18,172 bases of DNA. Source: Clostridiales bacterium UBA7044 (lineage in GTDB: Bacteria; Bacillota; Clostridia; Oscillospirales; Oscillospiraceae). The stretch covers positions 1-18,172 of the forward strand of contig DLAP01000071.1 in assembly GCA_002493965.1 (NCBI GenBank), given 5' to 3'. A program made the translations under genes and the position numbers. Within the stretch, counting starts at the first letter, position 1, and every line of letters begins with the position of its first letter. The notes under the pieces are model-generated. The model made no database searches. It was not told the origin of the DNA and saw only the letters and a program-made list of their open reading frames with translations. Shown here piece by piece: positions 6,671 through 13,966 of this stretch.

Positions 6671-6699
6671 TTGAAAAAACCGCCCAGCTGTGCTATACT
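6671..6699 (+). promoter_or_regulatory. Promoter of the XRE-R-M operon
   Basis: TTGAAA (6671-6676), a 17-base spacer and TATACT (6694-6699) with TG one base before the -10. It would drive the three genes of the island as one transcript, starting about 40 bases before the XRE ATG. Confidence 0.8.
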
Positions 6700-6739
6700 T
6701 TTGAATGGTTATTTGCAGCCTTGCATAGGGGGCTTAAAT

Positions 6740-6953
6740 ATGATTTACAACTATAACAACCTTTGGAAGCTGCTGATAGATAAGAGATAAGAGCATGACC
6801 AAAACGCAAATGCGCAAAGCGGCGGGTATCAGCACAAATATTCTTGCAAAGATGGGCAAGGGAGAACCCGTGGCAATGGATGGTCTTGCGAAGATAGCAA
6901 CAGCCTTGAATTGCGGACTTGATGATATTGTAGAAACACAGAGAGGGTTTTAG
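6740..6953 (+). pseudogene. XRE-family HTH regulator, frameshifted by a 7-bp tandem duplication
   Basis: Two frames together encode a standard small Cro/CI-type regulator of about 68 aa. Bases 6740-6790 give MIYNYNNLWKLLIDKR and a TAA; bases 6795-6953, in another frame, give MTKTQMRKAAGIST...LAKIATALNCGLDDIVE. The break is the repeat GATAAGA-GATAAGA around 6777-6792; removing one 7-base unit restores one continuous frame with an Asp-Lys-Ser-Met-Thr join typical of the family. The first half has an AGGGGG site 8 bases upstream. The second half could restart at its own ATG (6795) but would lack helix 1. The stop is 3 bases before the endonuclease start, suggesting a controller-like role for the R-M genes. 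The duplication may be fixed damage, a reversible slippage site or an assembly error. Confidence 0.82.
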
Positions 6954-6956
6954 AAT

Positions 6957-7829
6957 ATGAAATGCTTTAGAGATTATCAACCAGATGAACGGAGAAATTA
7001 CATAACTCTTTCAACGGGCGAATATTATCCTGATATTCTGGAAGATGCCTGCCGCCTGTATTCGCCAGTTCTGGAAACCTTTTCGCAAATGTTAAAGCGT
7101 TCTGAAAGCTCTTGTGCGCTATTTATGAATATTATACAAACGCCTAACCAATGGATGCGTATTCAGCTTTGCCGGGTTTTCAGAAAGTATGTTTCCCCGG
7201 AAACACCTGTTGAGATGTTAAAGAAAAAATCACAAGCCCGTAAAATATGTGATGATTTTGGTGAAGGTTTTCGCCCTGTTCCTATTGTTCAAGCCAAATT
7301 CGATGCACGCCCTCTGCCTGATGAAGCATTATGTGCTGTCCTTTGGGAATACAAAGATAGGGGGCAAAAAGGCTATGACCTGACAGATAAATTTTTTGAT
7401 ATGGTGCAGGGGAAATTTCCGGATTTGGCTATTTGGGGTCCCCGTGGTGCTGGTGCAGATGTGCAAGCAAGCCGTATATGGAAGGATTATCCTAGCGGCA
7501 GCCGCCCGTTAGATTTTGTTATTTCCTCTGATGATAAGAAAACAATCTATGCTGTTGGACTTGCTCGCTATGATGGTGATAGGGGCGGTGCACAGGAAGA
7601 TGATAGAACCGGCGGCTATAAAAACTGTGCTGACGAAGTGCTGCAATATGTTCATTCCCATGGGCTAAAAACGAAGGTAATCTTTCTGAATGACGGCCCC
7701 GGCCTGTTGTTGGGTTCAATGTGGGAAGATTATTGTCGAATTGAGGAACGCTATCCCAATGAGGTAAAAGTTATTACTTTGCGTATGATAGATGAACGTC
7801 TTACACGAGACTGGCTAACAGGAGAATGA
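6957..7829 (+). CDS. Probable type II restriction endonuclease
   Basis: A 290-aa soluble protein with no membrane segments, located between an XRE regulator (3-base gap) and a DNA methyltransferase (4-base gap). The C-terminal half carries a plausible nuclease core: RPLDFVISSDD (183-193), then a strand leading to GLARYDGDRGGAQEDDRTGG (201-220), then a helix and the strand TKVIFLNDGPG (239-249). This RYDxDRGGxQEDxR segment is one I associate with type II restriction enzymes; the usual PD-(D/E)XK spacing is not cleanly visible, so the catalytic residues are uncertain. Position next to a methyltransferase is the main argument. GAGGG lies 9 bases before the ATG. The recognition site cannot be deduced from sequence alone. 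Confidence 0.72.
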   Translation: MKCFRDYQPDERRNYITLSTGEYYPDILEDACRLYSPVLETFSQMLKRSESSCALFMNIIQTPNQWMRIQLCRVFRKYVSPETPVEMLKKKSQARKICDDFGEGFRPVPIVQAKFDARPLPDEALCAVLWEYKDRGQKGYDLTDKFFDMVQGKFPDLAIWGPRGAGADVQASRIWKDYPSGSRPLDFVISSDDKKTIYAVGLARYDGDRGGAQEDDRTGGYKNCADEVLQYVHSHGLKTKVIFLNDGPGLLLGSMWEDYCRIEERYPNEVKVITLRMIDERLTRDWLTGE

Positions 7830-7833
7830 AATA

Positions 7834-9093
7834 ATGGCAACAGGTGTATCCACTAAAGGCACTAAAAAAACGCCCGTTTTACAAGTTCGCGTAACCTATG
7901 ATGGGAAAACCAGCGAAGCCGAGGTCTTGGGCGCGCCTTATGCAGAGTTTCAAACTATGAAAACGATGAACAGCGGTGGAAAAAATACGCTGTTTTATGG
8001 CGATAACTTTGATGCGTTGCTGTATATGCTGAACAATGGATATAAGGGTAAAATCACTTTGATTTATATTGACCCGCCATTTTCAACGGCTGCAAACTTT
8101 GTTAATAGAGATCAGTCACACGCATATAGTGACGCATTACGGGGTGCCGAATATGTAGAATATCTGCGCAAACGTTTGATTGTTATGCGCGAGTTGCTCT
8201 CAGACAACGGAAGTATTTACTTGCATCTTGATGGCAATATGGCGTTCACCATGAAACTGATTATGGACGAGATTTTCGGCGAGCGAAATTGCAGAGCATT
8301 TATTACACGAAAAAAATGCAGCACAAAAAACTATACCAAAAATACTTACGGTAACATTTCTGACTACATTATGTTCTATACGAAAGGCTCGTCCTATGTA
8401 TGGAATAGACCGTTTTCTCCGTGGGGTTACGACAAAATGATTGAACAATATCCCTATGTTGATGAAAAAACAGGCCGAAGATATAAAAAAGTTCCCATCC
8501 ATGCCCCTGGAACAAGAAACGGCGAGACAGGAAAAGAGTGGCGAGGGAAAATGCCTCCCAAAGGTAAGCATTGGCAATACACTCCCGAGAAACTTGATGA
8601 AATGGATGCGGCAGGAGAGATTTATTGGAGTCCTACAGGAAATCCTCGAAGAATGGTTTTTTGTGATCCCGCTAAAGGAATCCCCGTTCAGGATATTTGG
8701 CTTGATTACCGTGACAGCATAAACCAAGCACAAAAGACAACTGGCTATCCGACAGAAAAAAATTTTGATATGCTGAAACTAATTGTTGAAGCATCGTCCA
8801 ACCCAGGTGACATGGTTCTTGATTGTTTTGCGGGGAGCGGTACTACTTTGGGCGCTGCGTTTGAAACAGGTAGAAATTGGATTGGCGTTGATAATAGCCC
8901 TGAAAGTATAAAGGCAATTTTCAAACGATTTGTTACAGGCATGGAAGCTTATGGAGATTATGTTAGCAGTCACTCTGGGGTGCAAATGTCGATAGACATT
9001 GCGCCCAAAGTGCCGTTTAGTGTTCAGGTATGTGACGAATACAAGCAAAGCTATCAAGATATGGAGCTTCCCACCATATCGTCTACAATGTAA
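7834..9093 (+). CDS. Site-specific DNA methyltransferase (N6-adenine type, beta class)
   Basis: A 419-aa SAM-dependent methyltransferase. The catalytic motif IV, TLIYIDPPFST (DPPF at 80-83), precedes the SAM-binding motif I, VLDCFAGSGTTLGAA (328-342), so the order is that of the beta class. DPPF usually marks adenine-N6 enzymes. The stretch TGYPTEKNFDMLKLIVEASSNPGD before motif I is typical of this group. Residues 150-290, between the motifs, are the likely target-recognition domain and contain several Lys/Arg-rich turns. The gene follows the putative endonuclease by 4 bases with AGGAGA upstream, so the pair is a type II restriction-modification system in which this enzyme protects host DNA. 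The protein appears complete at both ends. Sequence specificity is unknown. Confidence 0.92.
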   Translation: MATGVSTKGTKKTPVLQVRVTYDGKTSEAEVLGAPYAEFQTMKTMNSGGKNTLFYGDNFDALLYMLNNGYKGKITLIYIDPPFSTAANFVNRDQSHAYSDALRGAEYVEYLRKRLIVMRELLSDNGSIYLHLDGNMAFTMKLIMDEIFGERNCRAFITRKKCSTKNYTKNTYGNISDYIMFYTKGSSYVWNRPFSPWGYDKMIEQYPYVDEKTGRRYKKVPIHAPGTRNGETGKEWRGKMPPKGKHWQYTPEKLDEMDAAGEIYWSPTGNPRRMVFCDPAKGIPVQDIWLDYRDSINQAQKTTGYPTEKNFDMLKLIVEASSNPGDMVLDCFAGSGTTLGAAFETGRNWIGVDNSPESIKAIFKRFVTGMEAYGDYVSSHSGVQMSIDIAPKVPFSVQVCDEYKQSYQDMELPTISSTM

Positions 9094-9130
9094 AATGTAA
9101 AGATTTTTATCAGGTAATAGTATTAAAGAA

Positions 9131-9166
9131 GCGGCCCCGATTTCCCGGGCAAGGGAAATCGGGGCC
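9131..9166 (-). terminator. Terminator of the MATE gene at the island's right edge
   Basis: GGCCCCGATTTCCC (9133-9146) pairs perfectly over 14 bases with 9153-9166. On the minus strand the stem is followed by GCTTCTTTAATA, a short T-rich tract that may have been cut by the island junction. It begins 6 bases after the MATE stop codon. Confidence 0.75.
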
Positions 9167-9172
9167 ACTGTG

Positions 9173-10555
9173 TTATACCGTCAAATTTTGAATCCACTTG
9201 CCCTGCCTCAGCATAAACACGCCGATGGCACATTTCACAAGCTCTGTGGCCTGGCAGATGACATACAGGGGCAGAATGGAAATAGGCGTGAACCGGCTCA
9301 GGCAGAAAGCCAGAGGGACGCATACCACCCACACAAAGCAGCTGTCAAACAGGAAGGTGACGAAGGTCTGACCGCCGGAACGGAGGGTAAAATAGGTGGC
9401 ATTGGTGTAGGCACTGAAGGGCATCATGGAGGCGGACACACAGATCAGCTGGGCGGCCAGATGCCGTACCTCCACCGTGGTGTTATAAATATGGGGGAAC
9501 AGACCGGAGACGGCGGCGACCAGAGCGCCGAAGACCACACCGGAGGTCACGGACAGGGCAATGAGCTTCCGGTTGGTGTCCCGTACCGTATCTTCCCTGG
9601 CACCGGAGCCAAGCATCTGACCCATGATGATGCCGACGGCGTTGCCCATAGACAGGAAAACCACGCTGCCCAGGTTCACCAGAGTGCTGGAGATGTTCAT
9701 AGCGGGCACCACGTCCAATCCGCAGGTGGAGTAGCACTGATTCAGCAGGGCCATGCCGCTGGACCAGAGAGCTTCGTTGACAAGAAGGGGCATTCCCTTA
9801 ATGAAGATGGATTTCAGCAGCTTCACCGGGATCCGGAAGGAACGGTAAACCCCGGTAATGTAGGTGTGACGGCTGGAATGGGCATGGGTCCAACCGGCCA
9901 CGATCAGCAGCTCCACAAATCGGGAGATCACGGTGGCCAGCGCCGCACCCTCTACGCCCATGGCCGGAGCGCCAAAGTGGCCGAAGATCAGCACATAGTT
10001 AAGGATTAGGTTTACCAGCACCGCCGTGATGCCGCCCACCATGGGCACCACCGTCTCTCCGGTTTCCCGAAGGGTACTGGAATAGGTGTTGGTCAGAGCG
10101 AAAGGCAGCAGCCCCCAGAGCATGACGTGAAGGTACTGTAGGCCGTACTCCATGGTTCCCGCAGCGGTGGCGGCGTCGCCGTCGCCGGTGAGATACAGCC
10201 CAATGAGCTGAGGCCCTAAGGAAAGGAACAGCGCTGTGCCCAGGGCAGTGATCAAAACACAGATATAGAACTTAAACCGGAAGGTGTGCCGGATGCCTTC
10301 GTCATCCTTGGAGCCGTAGAACTGGGCGGTGAAGATGCCCGCGCCGGAGCTGGCTCCAAAGATGCACAGGTTGAAGACAAAAAGGAGGGTGTTGACAATG
10401 GAAACGCCGCTCATGGGAATGGTGCCCACCTGGCCTACCATCACGTTGTCTAAAAGGTTTACGAAGTTTGAGATACCGTTTTGGATGATAATGGGGACGG
10501 CGACCCCAAGACAGCGGCGGTAAAACGCCCTGTCGCCGATGTAACGATTTGTCAT
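9173..10555 (-). CDS. MATE family efflux transporter
   Basis: A 460-aa protein with about twelve hydrophobic segments arranged as two related halves, normal for MATE exporters of the DinF/NorM superfamily. Typical stretches are VAVPIIIQNGISNFVNLLDNVMVG near the N-terminus, GASSGAGIFTAQFYG, and the second-half counterpart SMGNAVGIIMGQMLGSG. MATE proteins expel cationic drugs or metabolites in exchange for Na+ or H+; this member's substrate is not evident. I use the ATG at 10555 (MTNRYIGDR), which has TGAGG 6 bases upstream; the ATG at 10567 in frame lacks a ribosome binding site. nagA lies upstream on the same strand behind a good terminator, so the gene is probably transcribed separately, though no clear promoter was found. 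Confidence 0.93.
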   Translation of the reverse strand: MTNRYIGDRAFYRRCLGVAVPIIIQNGISNFVNLLDNVMVGQVGTIPMSGVSIVNTLLFVFNLCIFGASSGAGIFTAQFYGSKDDEGIRHTFRFKFYICVLITALGTALFLSLGPQLIGLYLTGDGDAATAAGTMEYGLQYLHVMLWGLLPFALTNTYSSTLRETGETVVPMVGGITAVLVNLILNYVLIFGHFGAPAMGVEGAALATVISRFVELLIVAGWTHAHSSRHTYITGVYRSFRIPVKLLKSIFIKGMPLLVNEALWSSGMALLNQCYSTCGLDVVPAMNISSTLVNLGSVVFLSMGNAVGIIMGQMLGSGAREDTVRDTNRKLIALSVTSGVVFGALVAAVSGLFPHIYNTTVEVRHLAAQLICVSASMMPFSAYTNATYFTLRSGGQTFVTFLFDSCFVWVVCVPLAFCLSRFTPISILPLYVICQATELVKCAIGVFMLRQGKWIQNLTV

Positions 10556-10617
10556 GGAAAACCTCATTTATCTTAGTTTCTATCGTGGGTTCATGGGATT
10601 TGTTTTTGTCCGCGCAG

Positions 10618-10644
10618 AAAAACGGGGTGGTTTTTCCCACCCCG
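10618..10644 (-). terminator. Intrinsic terminator of nagA
   Basis: On the minus strand CGGGGTGG (10644-10637) pairs with CCACCCCG (10630-10623) around a 6-base loop and is followed by five T residues (10622-10618). It lies 18 bases after the nagA stop. Confidence 0.88.
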
Positions 10645-10661
10645 CATTTGCTGCCTTACTT

Positions 10662-11789
10662 TCAGATCTCACGGCCGGCCATGAAGACACGTTTATCGCT
10701 GTAGGATTCATCCGTAATGATAAAGTCTGCCATCTTGCCTTCCGCGATGGAGCCAATCTCCAAGTCGGCGCCGATTGCCTTGGCGGGGTTGAAGGTGGCT
10801 GCCCGGAGAGCCTCCTCTTCGGGGACGCCCCAGGAGATGGTGTTTTTTAAGCACGTCCACAGGTTGGTGGCAGAGCAGGCGATGGTGCCGTCGGCTAGTT
10901 TGGCCACGCCATCCCGGAGCCAGGCGTCCTGGCCGCCCAGCTGAAACTTTGTGCCCTCGGGCATACCGGCACAGCGACCGGAGTCGGAAACCAGCACCAT
11001 CCGGTTTTTGAACATGGTGAAGGCCAGCCGGACGGAGGCAGGGTGGATGTGATAGCCGTCACAGATGATCTCCGCCTGAACCTTGGGATTCTCCACGGCG
11101 GCGGGGATGACGCCGGGGGTGCGGTGGTGGATGCCGGGCATGGCGTTGTACAGGTGGGTCAGATGGGTGACGCCCGCGTCAACGGCGGCCTTGGCATGAT
11201 CGTAGTCGGAATCGGTGTGGGCGATGGACACGGTGCAAAGCTTGCTGGCCTTTTCCACAAACTCGGCAGCGCCGGGCAGCTCCGGAGCCACGTCCACAAT
11301 GCGCACCAGGCCGCCGCAGCCATCATACAGCTTCTTAAAGCCTTCAAAGTCCGGCTCCTTCAGGTAATCGGGGTTCTGAGCGCCCCGCTTCTTGTAGGAA
11401 AAGTAGGGGCCTTCCATTTGAATGCCCATGATCCGGGCATGGCCCAGGGGGCACTCGTCGGCCAGCTGCAGAGCGGTGGTGAAAGCCTTTTCCAGTACGT
11501 CGTAGGGCAGGGTCATGGAGGCGGGAGCGAAGGAGGTAACGCCGCAGCTTGCGTAAAAGGCGGCCATTTTCTTCAGACCCTCGTAGTCGCCGTCGGAGAA
11601 GTCCGCGCCGGAGTTGCCGTGGCTGTGGACATCCACCAGGCCGGGAATGACGGTGGCGCCCTTCAGGTCGATGGCATTTTCGGGGACGTCCTTGGGCAGG
11701 ACCTGGGCAAAACGACCCGCGTTTACTTCAAAGGCACCGGTGTGAAACTGAAAATCGGAGGTGAAGATTCGCGCGTTTTTATAGAACAT
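10662..11789 (-). CDS. nagA: N-acetylglucosamine-6-phosphate deacetylase
   Basis: A 375-aa amidohydrolase-fold enzyme that removes acetate from GlcNAc-6-P to give GlcN-6-P, feeding amino sugars from chitin, mucin or peptidoglycan into glycolysis or cell-wall synthesis. Visible metal and active-site residues are H55 and H57 (VDVHSHG), E126 (MEGPYF), H191 (IAHTDSD), H212 (THLYNAMPG), the substrate-contact DGYHIHP (244-250) and the catalytic Asp269 (LVSDSGR). Length is normal and the protein looks intact. AAGGAG lies 9 bases before the ATG. No nagB neighbour is present. MITE copy 2 begins 21 bases upstream of the start codon, so it is part of the leader or has displaced the promoter. A TATAAT is visible on the minus strand at 11981-11986, just beyond the element. 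Confidence 0.93.
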   Translation of the reverse strand: MFYKNARIFTSDFQFHTGAFEVNAGRFAQVLPKDVPENAIDLKGATVIPGLVDVHSHGNSGADFSDGDYEGLKKMAAFYASCGVTSFAPASMTLPYDVLEKAFTTALQLADECPLGHARIMGIQMEGPYFSYKKRGAQNPDYLKEPDFEGFKKLYDGCGGLVRIVDVAPELPGAAEFVEKASKLCTVSIAHTDSDYDHAKAAVDAGVTHLTHLYNAMPGIHHRTPGVIPAAVENPKVQAEIICDGYHIHPASVRLAFTMFKNRMVLVSDSGRCAGMPEGTKFQLGGQDAWLRDGVAKLADGTIACSATNLWTCLKNTISWGVPEEEALRAATFNPAKAIGADLEIGSIAEGKMADFIITDESYSDKRVFMAGREI

Positions 11790-11808
11790 GATCCAAGTCT
11801 CCTTTATT

Positions 11809-11973
11809 TATGGAAACTCTGAATAAATCGTCTGCGGTAGCTGCCGGATCTTTTGCTCCAATCGTGCAGTTTGAAAAATCGGAAATACACAAAGTATTCC
11901 TCGATTTTCCAAACTTTCGCTTGGGTCAAAATCTCTCGGCACCTACTCTTGCCGATTTAATCAGAGCTTCCTA
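11809..11973. mobile_element. MITE-like palindromic element, copy 2 (161 bp plus TA flanks)
   Basis: The element at 11811-11971 is flanked by TA (11809-11810, 11972-11973) and shares layout and orientation with copy 1: left end GGAAACTCTGAATAAATCG, right end CGATTTAATCAGAGCTTCC, and a central long hairpin in which GTTTGAAAAATCGG faces CGATTTTCCAAAC. Identity to copy 1 is moderate, but many differences are matched in both arms (C-G in copy 1 becomes A-T here near the ends; TTGG/CCAA becomes ATCG/CGAT in the centre). It lies between divergent nagA and the esterase gene, with no coding capacity. Confidence 0.8.
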
Positions 11974-12127
11974 ATATTTTATTATAAATATGGTACCACG
12001 GAGCGGCGAAAAAAGCAATCCGGCATCGAAAAAAATTCCCGAAAGACCGGTACGGAAACGGCTTGACTTTTTACCATTTTCCATGGTTCCGGGAACGAAA
12101 AAGGTTGCATTTTTTCTTCGGGAGCCA
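11974..12127. other. Intergenic stretch between MITE copy 2 and the esterase promoter
   Basis: About 150 bases without a gene. It contains a minus-strand TATAAT (11981-11986) that could serve nagA, although no -35 element is visible at the right distance, and several A/T runs. I see no riboswitch or convincing operator. Confidence 0.4.
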
Positions 12128-12156
12128 TTGCCAAGAGAGGTCAGCCGTGGTATACT
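12128..12156 (+). promoter_or_regulatory. Promoter of the esterase-GH18-YgjP operon
   Basis: TTGCCA (12128-12133) and TATACT (12151-12156) are separated by 17 bases, with TG one base before the -10. The start codon follows about 33 bases after the -10. Confidence 0.8.
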
Positions 12157-12188
12157 GTTCCGGGTAAATCCGGAAGGGAGCTTCTTCT

Positions 12189-12968
12189 ATGATCGTAAAA
12201 AAAGACTTTGTCTATACCCCCAAGGGGAAAAACCGCCCGCTCCACATTTACCTGCCGGAGGGCTATGGCTTCTCCCGGGAGCGCTATCCGGCGATGTATT
12301 TCTTTGATGGGCACAATCTGTACCGGGACGAGGACGCCACCTACGGAAAATGCTGGGGGCTAAAGGACTTTCTGGACACCTGGGGCAAACCCATGATCGT
12401 GGTTGGCATCGAGTGCGGTCACGATGGGGAGGAGCGGCTGAGCGAATATCTGCCTTACCCTGCGGACCCGGGAACCTACTTTGGCAAGTTCCAGCCCATG
12501 GGGGAGGCTACCATGGCGTGGATTGTGGAGGAAGTAAAACCCTTTATCGACAGCCATTACCGTACCATTCCCTTCCGGGAATGTACTGGCATAGCCGGGT
12601 CCAGCATGGGTGGGATCATGGCTCTGTACGGCCTGGTCCACTTCAACCGGTGGTTTTCCAAGGCTGGGTGTATTTCCTCTGCCATGGGCTTCTGCATGAA
12701 GCCACTACTGGAAGACCTGGATTTCTCGGACATCAGCCCGGATACCCGGGCCTACCTGTCCTGGGGCACCCGGGAAGCGTACGGCGTGAAGGATCTGGAG
12801 CAGGAGGACCGGAGCAGCTACACCTACCGGTGCAACGCAGAGGCTGCGGACCGGCTGACGGAAAAAGGAGCAGTTACCTGTCTGCGCTGTCAGGTAGGCG
12901 GCGGCCACTGTGAGGCAGACTGGGAAAAACTGGTGCCGGAATTTATGAATTTCCTTTGGATGGAATAA
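12189..12968 (+). CDS. Alpha/beta-hydrolase esterase (esterase D / Fes-like family)
   Basis: A 259-aa cytoplasmic protein of the putative esterase family (PF00756 type). The nucleophile elbow is IAGSSMGG with the serine near residue 138. The oxyanion-side motif is YFFDGHNLY (about 37-45), and the probable catalytic histidine sits in VGGGHCEADW near residue 240, with an acidic partner likely in the TREAYG region. No signal peptide. Such enzymes hydrolyse small acyl esters or deacetylate sugars, so removal of O-acetyl or other acyl groups from oligosaccharides would fit its place before a GH18 glycosidase; this is inference. GGGAG lies 8 bases upstream of the ATG. It is the first gene of a three-gene operon, with 22 bases to the next start. 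Confidence 0.85.
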   Translation: MIVKKDFVYTPKGKNRPLHIYLPEGYGFSRERYPAMYFFDGHNLYRDEDATYGKCWGLKDFLDTWGKPMIVVGIECGHDGEERLSEYLPYPADPGTYFGKFQPMGEATMAWIVEEVKPFIDSHYRTIPFRECTGIAGSSMGGIMALYGLVHFNRWFSKAGCISSAMGFCMKPLLEDLDFSDISPDTRAYLSWGTREAYGVKDLEQEDRSSYTYRCNAEAADRLTEKGAVTCLRCQVGGGHCEADWEKLVPEFMNFLWME

Positions 12969-12990
12969 TGGAACAGGAGTGTAAGAAATC

Positions 12991-13965
12991 ATGAACCATT
13001 TACGCGTTGGTTATACCATGAATCGGGGCATTTCTCTGGTACGGGAAGAGGATGCCCGGCGGTTGACCCATCTGTATCTTGCTTTTGGCAGGATCCGGGA
13101 CGGAGTGCTGGACCTGTATATGCTTCCGGACCTGCCCAAAATCGAGCAGTTCCGGAAATGGAACCCGGAGCTGAAGCTGGTCCTCAGCATTGGCGGCTGG
13201 GAAGGGGACGGCTTCTCCCCTATGGCCATGACGGAGGAGGGACGGAGAACCTTTGCACGCTCCTGCCTGGAGACTGTGGAGCGGTACAACCTGGACGGCA
13301 TTGACATCGACTGGGAATACCCCTGCAGCAGCGTGGCTGGCATTGCCTCCGATCCCAGAGATAAGGAGAATTTTACCCTGCTGCTTCAGGCTCTGCGGGA
13401 CACCCTGGGGGAGAACCGGATTCTCTCCGCGGCGGTGGGGGCTGCTCAAAGCTGCATCCGCAACACCGAGATGGACAAGGTGGCGGAAATTCTGGACTTT
13501 GTGGGCCTGATGACCTATGACCTGGCGGGGGAGTTCCCCGGAAAGGCGGGGCATCACGCGGGCCTGGCCATCTCCAAAAAGGTGGTGGAGTGGTATCATG
13601 ACGCCGGGGTCCCCTATGAGAAGATGCTGATGGGCATGGCCTTCTATGGCCGCCACTTTGAAGTCCAGGGGACAGAAAACCATGGCCTGGGACAGCCGGC
13701 TGGTGAGGGGCTCCCCGGACCCGCTTTCGCAATGATCACGCCGGAATATATACGGGAAAATGGCTATGAGCAGTTCTGGGACGAGGAGGGAGAAGCAGCC
13801 TACCTTTTCAACGGAACTACCTTCGTAAGCTACGAATCCCCGGAGGCGATCCGGCGTAAATGCGTCTACGCCATGGAAAAGGGCATGAAGGGCGTCATGT
13901 ACTGGCAGCATGAGGACGACCCCACCGGAACCCTGCTGGGTGTCATTGCCGAGAATCTGGACTAA
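12991..13965 (+). CDS. Glycoside hydrolase family 18 protein, cytoplasmic
   Basis: A 324-aa single-domain GH18 TIM barrel. The family signatures are clear: SIGGW (66-70), the catalytic DGIDIDWEYP (102-111, acid/base E109), and MTYDL (174-178) supplying the conserved Tyr, with a late MYWQHEDD strand. GH18 enzymes cleave beta-1,4 GlcNAc links in chitin or related glycans by substrate-assisted catalysis. There is no signal peptide, cell-wall anchor or carbohydrate-binding module, so this one should act on imported oligosaccharides or on cell-wall or spore muropeptide fragments. The ATG has AGGAG 11 bases upstream. It lies between an esterase and a YgjP-like gene in one operon, opposite nagA, which could process the GlcNAc-6-P formed later. 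Exact substrate is unknown. Confidence 0.92.
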   Translation: MNHLRVGYTMNRGISLVREEDARRLTHLYLAFGRIRDGVLDLYMLPDLPKIEQFRKWNPELKLVLSIGGWEGDGFSPMAMTEEGRRTFARSCLETVERYNLDGIDIDWEYPCSSVAGIASDPRDKENFTLLLQALRDTLGENRILSAAVGAAQSCIRNTEMDKVAEILDFVGLMTYDLAGEFPGKAGHHAGLAISKKVVEWYHDAGVPYEKMLMGMAFYGRHFEVQGTENHGLGQPAGEGLPGPAFAMITPEYIRENGYEQFWDEEGEAAYLFNGTTFVSYESPEAIRRKCVYAMEKGMKGVMYWQHEDDPTGTLLGVIAENLD

Positions 13966-13966
13966 G

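Larger units (their letters stand above)
6570..9128 (+). other. AT-rich restriction-modification island replacing the end of the response regulator
   Basis: Base composition drops sharply (AT-rich codons, roughly 40-45% GC by eye) between the broken receiver domain and the hairpin of the convergent MATE gene. The segment holds only an XRE regulator, a putative endonuclease and a methyltransferase. No integrase, transposase, tRNA or convincing direct repeat marks the ends. The left edge is about 6563-6572 and the right edge about 9093-9130, judged from where host-like sequence begins. Bases 6570-6670 hold no gene I can recognise. Confidence 0.75.

Noticed and set aside
6583..9119. Short inverted repeat near the island ends (TATTACC at 6583-6589, GGTAATA at 9113-9119)
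   Set aside because: Seven bases in AT-rich DNA is expected by chance, and no target duplication or recombinase supports it as element ends.
9170..10009. 279-aa open frame on the plus strand over the MATE gene
   Set aside because: It is antisense to the MATE transporter, with Gly/His-rich composition typical of a shadow frame.
13000..13911. 303-aa open frame on the minus strand over the GH18 gene
   Set aside because: The plus strand carries the complete GH18 signature motifs and operon context; the minus frame has no start signals.
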